A stretch of 21,227 nt of DNA from Eggerthellaceae bacterium. Its GTDB lineage: Bacteria > Actinomycetota > Coriobacteriia > Coriobacteriales > Eggerthellaceae. Position numbers and translations under genes: made by a program. The stretch is taken from assembly GCA_900754955.1 (NCBI GenBank), contig CAAEEV010000181.1:1-21227 (forward strand). Direction: 5' to 3'. This document shows, in pieces, positions 1 through 7,244 of this stretch. The notes under the pieces are model-generated. The model was not told the origin of the DNA and did no database searches. It was given only the letters and a program-made list of their open reading frames with translations. The first letter of the stretch is position 1, and every line of letters starts with the position of its first letter.

Positions 1-3
1 CAG

Positions 4-112
4 CGAGGGGCCGCACGGTGCCCGAGATTGCCCCGCCTTTGGGCCAAGCCGCCTTCGCGCGGCGCAGCGCCCAAAACAAGGGGCAAGATCGGGTGCCGTG
101 CGGCCCCGCAGC
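4..112 (+). repeat. Structured palindromic repeat, copy A
   Basis: About 105 bp that folds into one long interrupted hairpin. The outer stem pairs 7-25 with 89-107: 19 consecutive pairs, two of which are G-U if read as plus-strand RNA. The second stem pairs 28-34 with 80-86, with a GA/GA internal loop between the two stems. The third pairs 38-44 with 69-75, and an apical hairpin pairs 48-52 with 59-63. A second copy lies at 18399-18503, and the 81-bp cores differ at 9 positions. It sits just beyond the secY terminator. It could be a REP/MITE-like mobile palindrome or a structured RNA; the function is unknown. The strand given is the one on which the wobble pairs are allowed. Confidence 0.75.
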
Positions 113-135
113 GTCGAGTACGGGCAAGACAGCAA

Positions 136-169
136 AAGCCCCTCGCCTGCGCACGCAGACGAGGGGCTT
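136..169 (-). terminator. Intrinsic terminator after secY
   Basis: A perfect 10-bp stem (136-145 with 160-169) continues after one mismatch into a 4-bp apical stem (147-150 with 155-158). On the minus strand it is followed by TTTT. It begins about 22 bases after the secY stop and ends the ribosomal-protein transcript. Confidence 0.88.
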
Positions 170-191
170 CGAGCACTCAGTACGGAACGTC

Positions 192-1472
192 TTACTTGAA
201 GAAGCCGTCGTAGTTGTGCATCTTCAGCTGGGATTCCACCTTGCTCATGGTGTCCAGCGCGACGCCGATCATGATGAGGATCGACGTGCCGCCGAACGCC
301 TGGATGAGCTGGTTGCCGGTGAAGTAGAAGATGATCGTCGGCACCACGGCGATCACGGCGATAAACAGACCGCCGGGAAGCGTGATGCGGTGGATCACGT
401 TCTTGATGTACTGCACCGTAGACGAGCCGGGACGCACGCCGGGAATGAACCCGCCCTGCTTCCTCAGGTTGTCGGCCGTCTCATCAGGGTTGAACACCAT
501 CGAGGTGTAGAAGTACGCAAACGCGACGATGAGCAGGATCGTGAGGATCCAGTTCAGCCAGCCCGTTGAGCACGCGTTGGCGAACCAGGTGAGCCAATCC
601 ACGTTAAAGATCGCCGCGAGCTGCGCCGGGAAGTAGATGATGCAGCTTGCGAAGATGATCGGGATAACGCCCGCCGCGTTCACCTTGAGCGGGATGTAGG
701 TGGACTGACCGCCCATCACCTTGCGGCCCTGAACGCGCTTCGCGTAGTTCACCGGGATGCGGCGCTGCGCACGCTCAACGAAGATGATGAGCGGAATGCA
801 CACGAGCACCACCGCAAGGATGAGAATCGTCAGTGCGATGCCCGTGCCGAGATCGCTCGTCAGGTTGACCGACGAGAAGATCGCGGACGGAACACGCGAC
901 ACGATGCTCACGAAGATGATGAGCGACATGCCGTTGCCCACACCGCGCTGCGTGATGAGCTCGCCCATCCACATGATGAAGCCCGTGCCCGCCACGAGGG
1001 TGAACACGATGATCACGCTCGTGAGCCACGCCGGCACCTCGCTCGAGAACTGCACACCGTATGCCGGCGACTGGAACAGGAGCAGGTAGCCGATGGCGTT
1101 GATGAGGCCGAGTGCAAGCGTCAGGTAACGCGTGACCTGCGTGATCTTGCGACGACCCGCATCGCCCTCGCGAGCCCAGCGGCCCACCGCGGGGATGACG
1201 CCCTGCATCAGCTGCATGATGATCGATGCGGTGATGTAGGGCATGATGCCCAGCGAGAACACCGAGAAGTTCGAGAGAGCACCGCCGGTGAACAGGTCGA
1301 GCATCGTCATGGCAACGCCCGTGTCCTGGAAGGCCACGGCGAAGTCGTGGAACGGGATGCCCGGCACCGGCACATAGGCTCCGAAGCGGTACAGCGCAAG
1401 AATGCCCAGCGTAAAGAGGATCTTCTTGCGCAGATCCGGAACCTTGAACGCGTCAATGAGAGAGCTTAGCAA
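192..1472 (-). CDS. secY: Preprotein translocase subunit SecY
   Basis: SecY is the membrane-embedded pore of the SecYEG translocon, passing unfolded preproteins driven by SecA and inserting membrane proteins with the ribosome. The 426-residue length is normal and the chain shows about ten hydrophobic segments. The segment [12 protein letters not shown] (176-187) is a SecY hallmark. The cytoplasmic loop PGVRPG (344-349) holds the conserved Arg347 region that contacts SecA and ribosomes. The start is read as TTG at 1472, because the protein then begins in the usual SecY way (short helix, then VPDLRKK) and no ATG is nearby. The start overlaps the rplO stop by 7 bases, implying translational coupling. 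It is the last gene of the cluster before the terminator. Confidence 0.97.
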   Translation of the reverse strand: MLSSLIDAFKVPDLRKKILFTLGILALYRFGAYVPVPGIPFHDFAVAFQDTGVAMTMLDLFTGGALSNFSVFSLGIMPYITASIIMQLMQGVIPAVGRWAREGDAGRRKITQVTRYLTLALGLINAIGYLLLFQSPAYGVQFSSEVPAWLTSVIIVFTLVAGTGFIMWMGELITQRGVGNGMSLIIFVSIVSRVPSAIFSSVNLTSDLGTGIALTILILAVVLVCIPLIIFVERAQRRIPVNYAKRVQGRKVMGGQSTYIPLKVNAAGVIPIIFASCIIYFPAQLAAIFNVDWLTWFANACSTGWLNWILTILLIVAFAYFYTSMVFNPDETADNLRKQGGFIPGVRPGSSTVQYIKNVIHRITLPGGLFIAVIAVVPTIIFYFTGNQLIQAFGGTSILIMIGVALDTMSKVESQLKMHNYDGFFK

Positions 1473-1915
1473 GGCTCTTCGACCTTTCCTCCGGCTGCTT
1501 CGATCTTCGCCTTCGCGGAAGCAGAAACCTTATCGACCTTGACCGTCAGCGACTTCGTGATCTCGCCGTCGCCGAGGACCTTCACGAGGGCGTCGGCATG
1601 CTTGATGATGCCCTTCGCCTTGAGGCTCTCGCCGTCGACCACGTCGCCGGCCTCGAACTTCTCCTCGAGACGGCTCACGTTGACGGGCAGGTACTCAACA
1701 CGGTTGAAGTTGCGGAAGCCGGGGAGCTTCGGCAGACGACGAGCCAGCGGAGTCTGGCCGCCCTCGAAGCCGGGGCCCTTGCCGCCGCCCGCACGGGACT
1801 TCTGGCCGTTCAGACCACGGCCGGCAGTCTTGCCGTAGCCAGAGCCGTTGCCACGACCGACGCGCTTGCGATTCTTCTTGGAGCCGGCGTTCGGCTTGAG
1901 ATCCTTAAGTTCCAT
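1466..1915 (-). CDS. rplO: 50S ribosomal protein L15
   Basis: L15 is a late-assembly protein of the large subunit that binds 23S rRNA. The 149-residue length is standard. The N-terminus shows the typical extended Gly/Arg/Lys-rich tail ([17 protein letters not shown], about residues 18-34), followed by the conserved [14 protein letters not shown] segment, and the globular C-terminal half is normal. The start codon ATG at 1915 is preceded by an AGGAG ribosome-binding site about ten bases upstream. A 216-base spacer separates it from rpmD, which is unusual because these genes normally almost touch. It overlaps secY at its 3' end. Confidence 0.97.
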   Translation of the reverse strand: MELKDLKPNAGSKKNRKRVGRGNGSGYGKTAGRGLNGQKSRAGGGKGPGFEGGQTPLARRLPKLPGFRNFNRVEYLPVNVSRLEEKFEAGDVVDGESLKAKGIIKHADALVKVLGDGEITKSLTVKVDKVSASAKAKIEAAGGKVEEPC

Positions 1916-1940
1916 GTTGTGTAACTCCTAATGTACGCTC

Positions 1941-2125
1941 TGGACGGAACCTTTCCGCCCAGTGCTGGCAGCTCGCCGCCAGCAAACTTCCAAGTATCAT
2001 GCCAACGGCGCACCTTGGATCAAGGCGCGCCGAAGATGCATCATTGCGGTGCGAATGCATCGTGCATCCGCGATTTTGGTGGGCGGCCGACAGAGCCGCT
2101 CACCCGACGTCGCCTCAAGGCGACG
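1941..2125 (-). other. Run of hairpins in the L30-L15 spacer
   Basis: The gene-free stretch 1916-2131 contains four clear hairpins: 2108-2125 (7-bp stem, 4-base loop, 6 bases after the rpmD stop), 2035-2061 (7 bp), 2007-2031 (10 bp) and 1941-1961 (9 bp, 3-base loop), plus a weaker one at 1965-1982. The 2007-2031 and 1941-1961 stems each contain one non-Watson-Crick pair. In both it is a G-U on the minus-strand mRNA and an A-C mismatch on the other strand, which favours folding of the messenger. The stretch may act in stability, attenuation or r-protein regulation. I found no convincing promoter; a GATACT-like -10 with a 19-base spacer to TTGATC is weak. Confidence 0.6.
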
Positions 2126-2131
2126 GCGGCC

Positions 2132-2323
2132 TTACAGCTCCTCGACCGTGATGAGGTGCTTGACCTTGAAGATCATGCCGCGAACCGACTCGTTGTCAAC
2201 GATGTCGTGGGTGCGGCCGATCTTGCCGAGGCCGAGGGCCTTGAGCGTCTTGCCCTGATCGGCCGGGCGGCCGATGGCGCTCTTCACCTGCGTGAGGCGC
2301 AGGGTCTTCTTCGCATCAGACAT
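2132..2323 (-). CDS. rpmD: 50S ribosomal protein L30
   Basis: L30 is a small protein of the large subunit, absent from some bacterial lineages. The 63-residue length and the motif order (LRLTQVKSAIGRP near the start, then LGLGKIGRTHDIVDN) are typical of the family. Its ATG shares one base with the rpsE stop (TAATG), so translation is probably coupled to S5. After its stop comes an unusually long hairpin-rich spacer before rplO, so it looks like the last gene of the rplE-to-rpmD run. Confidence 0.96.
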   Translation of the reverse strand: MSDAKKTLRLTQVKSAIGRPADQGKTLKALGLGKIGRTHDIVDNESVRGMIFKVKHLITVEEL

Positions 2324-2847
2324 TAGTTGCGCTCCTTCCAGCCGAACATCTGACCGACGGTCATGTCGCGGCGCGCAGCAACCTCAGTCGGGTTCTGGAG
2401 AGCCTTGAGGCCCTCGGCAGCAGCCTTGACGATGTTCATCGCGTTGTTGGTACCGAGAGACTTGGTGATGACGTTCTTCACGCCAGCAAGCTCCAAGATC
2501 GCACGCACCGGGCCGCCGGCCATAACGCCGGTACCGGGAACAGCCGGCTTGATGAGCACGCGGCCTGCGCCGAACTCGCCGAGAACCTCATGCGGCACCG
2601 TCTTGTCCTCGGTGAGAGCGACGGTGAACATGTTCTTCTTGGCATCCTCGACGCCCTTCTTGATGGCGGTGGGAACTTCCTGGGACTTGCCCATGCCCAC
2701 GCCCACGCGACCGTTGCCGTCGCCGACGACGACGAGCGCGGTCAGCGCGAAACGACGACCGCCCTTGACGACCTTGGAGACGCGGTTGATGTAAACGACG
2801 CGCTCCTGAAGCTCGGGAACGGCGCTTTCCTGTTGTTTGCGAGCCAT
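2323..2847 (-). CDS. rpsE: 30S ribosomal protein S5
   Basis: S5 sits at the mRNA entry side of the small subunit and contributes to decoding accuracy and mRNA unwinding. The 174-residue chain has the N-terminal double-stranded-RNA-binding fold with [16 protein letters not shown] (about 18-33) and the [16 protein letters not shown] stretch. The C-terminal domain includes [18 protein letters not shown]. The ATG at 2847 follows a GAAGGGG ribosome-binding site. The gene lies 14 bases after rplR and overlaps rpmD by one base. Confidence 0.98.
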   Translation of the reverse strand: MARKQQESAVPELQERVVYINRVSKVVKGGRRFALTALVVVGDGNGRVGVGMGKSQEVPTAIKKGVEDAKKNMFTVALTEDKTVPHEVLGEFGAGRVLIKPAVPGTGVMAGGPVRAILELAGVKNVITKSLGTNNAMNIVKAAAEGLKALQNPTEVAARRDMTVGQMFGWKERN

Positions 2848-2861
2848 ACGCTATACCCCTT

Positions 2862-3236
2862 CTAGAACTTCAAGCCTGCTTCACGGGCTGCGTCGGCGAG
2901 AGCCTTGACGCGACCGTGATACAGGTGGCCGCCACGATCGAATACAACCTCGGTCACGCCCTTCTCCTGGGCCATGCGGGAGATGATGCCGCCGAGAACA
3001 GCCGCACCCTCAACCGTACCGCCCTTGGCGCCCGTCTCCTTGAACTCGGGGCCGAGGGTGGACACACCGCAGATGGTCTTGTGAGCGACGTCGTCGATCA
3101 CCTGGGCGTAGATGTTGTTGTTGCTGCGCGTAATGCACAGACGAGGACGCTCCGGCGTGCCGAAGATCTTGCCGCGCACACGGCGGTGGCGGCGGGCAAG
3201 CCGGGCCTGCTTCTTCTGAAGCTCAAGCTTATTCAT
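2862..3236 (-). CDS. rplR: 50S ribosomal protein L18
   Basis: L18 binds 5S rRNA and, with L5 and L25-type proteins, anchors it in the central protuberance. The 124-residue length is typical. The N-terminus is very basic ([14 protein letters not shown]), followed by [24 protein letters not shown], split here across residues about 27-50. The C-terminus [20 protein letters not shown] is the family signature. The ATG at 3236 has a GAAGGG ribosome-binding site nine bases upstream. It is co-oriented and tightly spaced with rplF and rpsE. Confidence 0.97.
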   Translation of the reverse strand: MNKLELQKKQARLARRHRRVRGKIFGTPERPRLCITRSNNNIYAQVIDDVAHKTICGVSTLGPEFKETGAKGGTVEGAAVLGGIISRMAQEKGVTEVVFDRGGHLYHGRVKALADAAREAGLKF

Positions 3237-3264
3237 GATAATCCCTTCTCAGACACCGATGCGC

Positions 3265-3804
3265 TTATTCCTTGCCAGCCTTGCCAGCCTTGCGGCGGAC
3301 GTGCTCACCCTCGTAGCGGATGCCCTTGCCCTTGTAAGGCTCCGGCTTGCGCCACTTGCGGATGTTGGCGGCAACCTGACCGACCTGCTCCTTGGAGGGG
3401 CCGGCGACAACGATCTCGGTCTGGCTGGGCACCTCGAAGGTGATGCCTTCGGGGCACTCGATGTGAACGGGATGCGAGAAGCCGAGCTGCATCTCGAGAT
3501 CCTTGCCCTTGAGCGCGGCACGATAGCCGACGCCGACGAGCTGGAGCTTCTTGGAGAAGCCGTTGGACACGCCCTCGATCATGTTGGCGATCAGGGTGCG
3601 GGTCAGGCCATGGAGGCTCTTGGACTCGCGCGTGTCGTCGGGACGGGTCACGATGACGTGGCCGTCCTCCTGCTTGATGGTCATGGAGGGCTGGAAGCTG
3701 CGGTGCAGCTCGCCCTTGGGGCCCTTGACCGTCACTGCAGAGCCGTCGATGGTAACCTCGACGCCGGCAGGAACGGCAATGGGCATCTTGCCAATACGAG
3801 ACAT
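3265..3804 (-). CDS. rplF: 50S ribosomal protein L6
   Basis: L6 lies near the factor-binding and sarcin-ricin region of the large subunit. The 179-residue length is normal, with two repeated domains. It begins [17 protein letters not shown] and carries [10 protein letters not shown] in the first domain. The second ends with the universally conserved [14 protein letters not shown] segment near residue 155-168. The start lies 16 bases from the rpsH stop, and a short Lys-rich end ([10 protein letters not shown]) closes the protein. Confidence 0.98.
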   Translation of the reverse strand: MSRIGKMPIAVPAGVEVTIDGSAVTVKGPKGELHRSFQPSMTIKQEDGHVIVTRPDDTRESKSLHGLTRTLIANMIEGVSNGFSKKLQLVGVGYRAALKGKDLEMQLGFSHPVHIECPEGITFEVPSQTEIVVAGPSKEQVGQVAANIRKWRKPEPYKGKGIRYEGEHVRRKAGKAGKE

Positions 3805-3820
3805 GATTTACCTTCCTTTC

Positions 3821-4219
3821 CTACCAGATGTAGGCGATGACCTCGCCGCCGATGCCCTTCTTGCGGGCATCGCGATCGGCCATGACGCCTTGGCTCGTCG
3901 AGATGATAGCAGTGCCGAGACCGCCGAGAACGCGGGGCAGCTCGTCCTTGCCGGCGTAGATGCGCAGGCCGGGCTTAGAGATGCGCTTGATGCCGCGGAT
4001 GGTCTTAGCCTTCTTCGGGCCGTACTTGAGCGTGATCTCGAGCGTCGCGCGGGGCTCGCCCTCGATTACCTCGTAACCGCGGATGTAGCCCTCTTCGTCC
4101 ATGATGCGAGCAATCTCGACAAGCTTCTTGCTCGACGGCATGGAAACCGTTTCCTTGTTGGCAGACTGAGCGTTACGCACACGCGTAAGCATGTCTGCGA
4201 TGGGATCGGTCATTGTCAT
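3821..4219 (-). CDS. rpsH: 30S ribosomal protein S8
   Basis: S8 is a primary 16S rRNA binder. In Escherichia coli it also represses its own operon by binding the rplE region of the mRNA. The 132-residue protein begins [18 protein letters not shown] and ends with the S8 signature region [20 protein letters not shown]. The ATG at 4219 is preferred over the in-frame ATG two codons later because AAGGAG sits eight bases upstream. About 98 bases separate it from rpsN, with small alternative hairpins noted under findings. Confidence 0.98.
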   Translation of the reverse strand: MTMTDPIADMLTRVRNAQSANKETVSMPSSKKLVEIARIMDEEGYIRGYEVIEGEPRATLEITLKYGPKKAKTIRGIKRISKPGLRIYAGKDELPRVLGGLGTAIISTSQGVMADRDARKKGIGGEVIAYIW

Positions 4220-4317
4220 GTTTGTTTCTCCTTTGATCCGTGATGAGCCGAGCGTTCGGTTCGTCGGCGCCCGTAGCGCCTCCGCCTATCACGCCGGCAC
4301 ACCCAAACGTGATGGTC

Positions 4318-4503
4318 CTACCAGGAAGCCTTGGTCACGCCGGGCAGCTCGCCTTTGTTGGCCAGTTCGCGCACGCAAACACGGCACATGCCGAACTTGC
4401 GGTAGTAAGCACGCGGACGTCCGCAACGCGAGCAGCGGTTGTGCTGACGCGTCGAGAACTTCGGCTCGCGCTTGGCCTTGGCGATCATCGATTTCTTAGC
4501 CAT
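4318..4503 (-). CDS. rpsZ: 30S ribosomal protein S14, zinc-binding type
   Basis: S14 is a late-assembly protein of the small-subunit head. This is the short zinc form: 61 residues with Cys24, Cys27, Cys40 and Cys43 in a CxxC-x12-CxxC pattern and the closing [16 protein letters not shown]. Some actinobacteria carry an additional zinc-independent paralogue elsewhere that is used under zinc limitation; this window cannot show that. The gene may also be labelled rpsN. The spacer to the upstream rplE is about 100 bases and holds two hairpins. Confidence 0.97.
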   Translation of the reverse strand: MAKKSMIAKAKREPKFSTRQHNRCSRCGRPRAYYRKFGMCRVCVRELANKGELPGVTKASW

Positions 4504-4521
4504 GCATTTCCTTCTTTCTTA

Positions 4522-4602
4522 TGCGTAAGGCCCGCACCCTGTGCGCAGGCCTTGTTGCCTGAGGTTACGCAAACAAGCCGCCCCGAGGGACGGCTGCTTG
4601 TT
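4522..4602 (-). other. Two hairpins between rplE and rpsZ
   Basis: Directly after the rplE stop, 4572-4602 pairs AACAAGC/GCCG with CGGC/TTGTT arms; the stem has one bulge and a GC-rich loop. The next bases, 4522-4571, begin and end with a perfect 7-bp inverted repeat (TGCGTAA with TTACGCA) enclosing a GC-rich inner hairpin. There is no convincing T tract. This may be a partial attenuator or an mRNA processing/stability element separating L5 from S14. Confidence 0.5.
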
Positions 4603-5154
4603 TTACTTGCTCTTGAACGGGAAGCCCAGCGCGGAAAGCAGCGCGTAGGCGCTCTCGTTGTCCTCCGCAGAGGTGACGAAGGTGATGTCCATACCACGCG
4701 TACGGTCGACCTTGTCGTACTCGATCTCGGGGAAGATCAGCTGCTCGGTGATGCCGAGGGTGTAGTTGCCGCGGCCGTCGAAGCTCTTCGGGGAGATGCC
4801 GCGGAAGTCGCGGACACGCGGAAGAGCGGTGGACAGCAGGCGATCAAGGAACTCCCACATGCGAGCGCCGCGCAGGGTGACCTTGCAGCCGATGGCCTGG
4901 CCCTCACGCACGTGGAAGCCAGCGATGGACTTCTTGGCGCGGGTCACGCAGGGCTGCTGGCCGGTGATGACGCGCATGTCGTTCATGGCGGCGTCGAGCA
5001 GCTTGTGGTCGCCGGCAGCAGCGCCGACGCCCATGTTCACCACGATCTTCTCAAGACGGGGAACCTTGTTGATGTTGGAGATCTCAAGATCCTTCTCGAG
5101 CTTCGGAACGATCTCGGTCCAGTACATTTCCTTCAGACGAGGAGTGTATGCCAT
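4603..5154 (-). CDS. rplE: 50S ribosomal protein L5
   Basis: L5 binds 5S rRNA and contacts tRNA in the P site from the central protuberance. The 183-residue chain begins [20 protein letters not shown] and contains [12 protein letters not shown]. It also holds the conserved [19 protein letters not shown] stretch and ends with a typical [19 protein letters not shown]. The start at 5154 is chosen because it matches the family N-terminus and has AAAGG ten bases upstream; in-frame ATGs further upstream would fall in the leader. This gene opens a transcription unit with its own promoter (5253-5281), an unusual arrangement because rplE normally follows rplX closely. Confidence 0.97.
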   Translation of the reverse strand: MAYTPRLKEMYWTEIVPKLEKDLEISNINKVPRLEKIVVNMGVGAAAGDHKLLDAAMNDMRVITGQQPCVTRAKKSIAGFHVREGQAIGCKVTLRGARMWEFLDRLLSTALPRVRDFRGISPKSFDGRGNYTLGITEQLIFPEIEYDKVDRTRGMDITFVTSAEDNESAYALLSALGFPFKSK

Positions 5155-5184
5155 GGATAGCTTACCTTTCATTCGATGAATTAA

Positions 5185-5223
5185 ACGCAGGATTTCCGAC
5201 CCTGCGTCCCCGCTTTTGCGGGG
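5185..5223 (-). promoter_or_regulatory. Tandem hairpins in the rplE 5' leader
   Basis: Two adjoining hairpins occupy the predicted leader. The first is 5208-5223 (CCCCGC, TTTT loop, GCGGGG). The second is 5185-5207 (7-bp stem ACGCAGG with CCTGCGT, 9-base loop). They abut with no gap, so they could stack coaxially, and they end about 30 bases before the L5 start. A regulatory role, for example feedback by an r-protein, is inference. Confidence 0.55.
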
Positions 5224-5252
5224 CCATAGACGCCTGGGCGCCCGAAGAAGAG

Positions 5253-5281
5253 ACATTACAGGAATTCCCCGCTTCGGTCAA
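5253..5281 (-). promoter_or_regulatory. Promoter for rplE
   Basis: On the minus strand, -35 TTGACC (5276-5281) is followed by a 17-base spacer and -10 TAATGT (5253-5258). An overlapping TGTAAT is an alternative -10 with a 15-base spacer. Transcription would start near 5246, giving a leader of about 90 bases. The -35 and spacing are strong, the -10 only moderate. Its place after a gene-free interval supports a real promoter. Confidence 0.65.
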
Positions 5282-5361
5282 GGTCAGACGCCGTTTTCGC
5301 TAGTTTTCGCTTCCTTTTCCCACAACCGGAAGCAATCCCCGGTCGTTCGTAAAGTCAGCGA

Positions 5362-5460
5362 GGCTGGATGCGGCGAGCGCAGATGGCGCGAAAGCTTAAG
5401 GAAGCCTACTGAGGTAGGCGACGAAAGCTTGGAACACCAGCTGCGCTGCCACATCCAGCC
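5362..5460. repeat. Large interrupted palindrome upstream of rplE
   Basis: A 99-bp structure. The outer stem pairs 5362-5370 with 5452-5460 (9 bp, perfect) and a second stem pairs 5376-5382 with 5441-5447 (7 bp, perfect). An inner hairpin pairs GCCTAC at 5404-5409 with GTAGGC at 5414-5419 around a 4-base loop. CGAAAGCTT occurs twice inside (5389-5397 and 5422-5430), and its AAGCTT parts can also pair. It lies between the rplX 3' end and the rplE promoter. It resembles a REP/MITE-type palindrome or a structured RNA; only one copy is in the window. Confidence 0.65.
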
Positions 5461-5476
5461 GCAGCGTTAAAGGGCT

Positions 5477-5509
5477 TCGCCGGCCCTGCTGCTAGAGCAA
5501 GGCCGGCGA
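5477..5509 (-). terminator. Probable terminator after rplX
   Basis: A 9-bp GC-rich stem (TCGCCGGCC 5477-5485 with 5501-5509) continues past one mismatch into a 4-bp inner stem. On the minus strand it is followed by AAGCCCTTTAA, so the U tract is short and imperfect. It lies about 80 bases after the rplX stop. It probably ends or reduces transcription before the separate rplE unit. Confidence 0.55.
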
Positions 5510-5512
5510 GTG

Positions 5513-5575
5513 CGAGAGGCGTGATCGGCGAAGGGAGTTGGTTCGTCCAACGACCGAAGCTGAACGTGCCTCTCG
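5513..5575 (-). other. Long hairpin in the rplX 3' region
   Basis: CGAGAGGC (5513-5520) and GCCTCTCG (5568-5575) form a perfect 8-bp stem. Inside lie TCGG/CCGA (5525-5528 with 5554-5557) and GTTGG/CCAAC (5537-5541 with 5547-5551) around a TTCGT loop, so the segment forms a multi-step hairpin starting 16 bases after the rplX stop. It may protect the mRNA 3' end. No U tract follows. Confidence 0.5.
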
Positions 5576-5591
5576 TGCCGCCCGCTTTGCT

Positions 5592-5912
5592 CTAGTCGAT
5601 GTCCTGGCCGCACTTCTTGCAGACGCGGACCTTCTTGCCGGCCTCGTTGACACGCTTGCCGGTACGCGTCGCCTCGTTGCACTTGGGGCACACGAGCATG
5701 ACGTTGGACACGTTCAGCGGCGCCTCCATGGTGGTGATGCCGCCCTGCGGGTTCTGCTGGGTCGGGCGCTGGGCCTTCTTCACGATGTTGACGCCCTCGA
5801 CCACCACGCGCTCCTTGGCCGGGATGGCGCGCAGGATCTTGCCCTGCTTGCCCTTGTCCTTGCCGGAGAGAACCTTGACGGTGTCGCCCTTCTTCACATG
5901 CAGTTTAGTCAT
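5592..5912 (-). CDS. rplX: 50S ribosomal protein L24
   Basis: L24 is one of the first proteins to bind nascent 23S rRNA and starts large-subunit assembly; it also lies near the exit tunnel. The 106-residue protein has an N-terminal KOW motif ([19 protein letters not shown], residues 6-24). A C-terminal pair of cysteine knuckles (Cys75, Cys78, Cys98, Cys101) could hold zinc, as in other L24 proteins with CPKC/CKKC. The start is 16 bases after rplN. It is the last gene of the rplB-started run; about 437 bases separate it from rplE. Confidence 0.97.
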   Translation of the reverse strand: MTKLHVKKGDTVKVLSGKDKGKQGKILRAIPAKERVVVEGVNIVKKAQRPTQQNPQGGITTMEAPLNVSNVMLVCPKCNEATRTGKRVNEAGKKVRVCKKCGQDID

Positions 5913-5928
5913 TCTCTTGACACCTCCC

Positions 5929-6297
5929 CTACAGCGTTTCCGGTGCCAGAGACACGATCTTCATGTACTTCTTATCACGCAGCTCGCGGGCAACGGGCCC
6001 GAAGATACGCGTGCCGCGCGGCGTGCCGTCGGCATTGATCAGAACAGCGGCGTTCTGGTCGAACTTGATGTAGGAGCCGTCGGCGCGACGGACTTCCTTC
6101 TTCACGCGCACGACGACGCAACGAACGACCTCGCCCTTCTTGACGTTGCCGTTGGGCATTGCCTCTTTGACGCTGCAGATGATCACATCGCCCAGGCCCG
6201 CGTAACGGCGCTTCGAGCCGCCGAGGACCTTGATGCACTGCACCTTGCGAGCGCCGGAGTTGTCGGCCACCGCGAGCATGGTTTGCATCTGAATCAT
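5929..6297 (-). CDS. rplN: 50S ribosomal protein L14
   Basis: L14 is on the subunit interface and forms bridges with the small subunit; in other bacteria the silencing factor RsfS docks on it. The 122-residue chain starts [18 protein letters not shown] and carries the family signature [17 protein letters not shown], followed by a basic loop and the usual C-terminus with [21 protein letters not shown]. The ATG at 6297 is chosen over the second Met because family members begin MIQ. A 50-base spacer separates it from rpsQ. Confidence 0.98.
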   Translation of the reverse strand: MIQMQTMLAVADNSGARKVQCIKVLGGSKRRYAGLGDVIICSVKEAMPNGNVKKGEVVRCVVVRVKKEVRRADGSYIKFDQNAAVLINADGTPRGTRIFGPVARELRDKKYMKIVSLAPETL

Positions 6298-6347
6298 GTG
6301 CTTTACCTAACTTTCCTCGAAGATAGCTTGCATGCGATGCACACGTG

Positions 6348-6608
6348 CTATTTGGCCTTCTCTACGATCTTCACAAGGCGCCAGCGCTTCAGCTTGGACA
6401 GCGGACGCGTCTCCATGATCTGAACGGTGTCGCCGATGCCGGCCTCGTTGTTCTCGTCATGGGCATGGAACTTCTTCGTGGAGGTGATCATCTTGCCGTA
6501 AACCGGATGCGGCTTGCGCTCCTTGATCTCCACGACGATGGTCTTGTCGTTGACGTTGCTGACGACAACGCCCTGACGGACCTTACGCGAATTGCGCTCT
6601 TCAGTCAT
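6348..6608 (-). CDS. rpsQ: 30S ribosomal protein S17
   Basis: S17 is an early-binding protein of the 16S rRNA 5' domain. The 86-residue length is typical. It has an OB-fold pattern with [18 protein letters not shown], the HPVYGK segment and a Lys-rich loop ([12 protein letters not shown]). The ending [18 protein letters not shown] is characteristic. It lies 18 bases after rpmC. Confidence 0.97.
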   Translation of the reverse strand: MTEERNSRKVRQGVVVSNVNDKTIVVEIKERKPHPVYGKMITSTKKFHAHDENNEAGIGDTVQIMETRPLSKLKRWRLVKIVEKAK

Positions 6609-6626
6609 AACTTAATCCTCCCTCAG

Positions 6627-6821
6627 CTACGCGCTCAGCTCACGAGCACGCATCTCGGTCAGGATGCGCGCAATATCCTTCTTGACCTGCTTCACACGCG
6701 CGGTGTTGTCAAGCTGGCTGGTGGCCATCTGGAAACGCAGGTTGAACAGCTCAGCGCGCGCCTCCTTCAACTTCGCCTGCAGGTCTTCGGCAGAAAGTTC
6801 GCGAATCTCTGCTGCTTTCAT
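6627..6821 (-). CDS. rpmC: 50S ribosomal protein L29
   Basis: L29 is a small all-helical protein at the tunnel exit that helps form the docking site for trigger factor and signal recognition particle. The 64-residue length is normal. Conserved features are [14 protein letters not shown] at the start, [15 protein letters not shown] in the middle and [13 protein letters not shown] at the end. Its ATG directly follows the rplP stop with no spacer. Confidence 0.97.
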   Translation of the reverse strand: MKAAEIRELSAEDLQAKLKEARAELFNLRFQMATSQLDNTARVKQVKKDIARILTEMRARELSA

Positions 6822-7244
6822 TTATTCCTGCCCTTCCGTTTCACGAGTGACGATCTTGCACTTGATGGGCAGCTTGTTGATAGCCAGGCGAAGCGCCTCT
6901 TTGGCGGTTGCCTCGTCGACGCCGGCGATCTCGAACATGATGCGACCGGGCTTGACGACTGCCACCCAACCCTCGGGGTTGCCCTTGCCGGAGCCCATAC
7001 GGGTCTCAGCGGGCTTGGAGGTGATCGGCTTGTCGGGGAAGATCGTGATCCACACCTTACCGCCACGCTTCATGTAACGGGTCATGGCGATACGAGCGGC
7101 CTCGATCTGACGGTTGGTGATCCAGTGGGCCTCGAGAGCCTGGATACCGTATTCGCCGTGGTTCAGACGGGTGCCGCCCTTGGCCTTGCCCTTCATGGAA
7201 CCACGCTGCACCTTGCGGTGCTTAACGCGCTTGGGTACGAGCAT
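6822..7244 (-). CDS. rplP: 50S ribosomal protein L16
   Basis: L16 organises the A-site tRNA region of the large subunit and is a late-assembly protein. The 140-residue chain starts [15 protein letters not shown]. It contains [17 protein letters not shown] and [19 protein letters not shown], split across residues about 60-95, both highly diagnostic. The ATG shares one base with the rpsC stop (TAATG), so translation is likely coupled. Confidence 0.98.
   Translation of the reverse strand: MLVPKRVKHRKVQRGSMKGKAKGGTRLNHGEYGIQALEAHWITNRQIEAARIAMTRYMKRGGKVWITIFPDKPITSKPAETRMGSGKGNPEGWVAVVKPGRIMFEIAGVDEATAKEALRLAINKLPIKCKIVTRETEGQE

Noticed and set aside
5281..5290. CGTCTGACCT shared between the rplE upstream region and the rplB leader (9577-9586)
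   Set aside because: Shared 10-mers are expected by chance in a window this size, and the two sit at different positions relative to their promoters.
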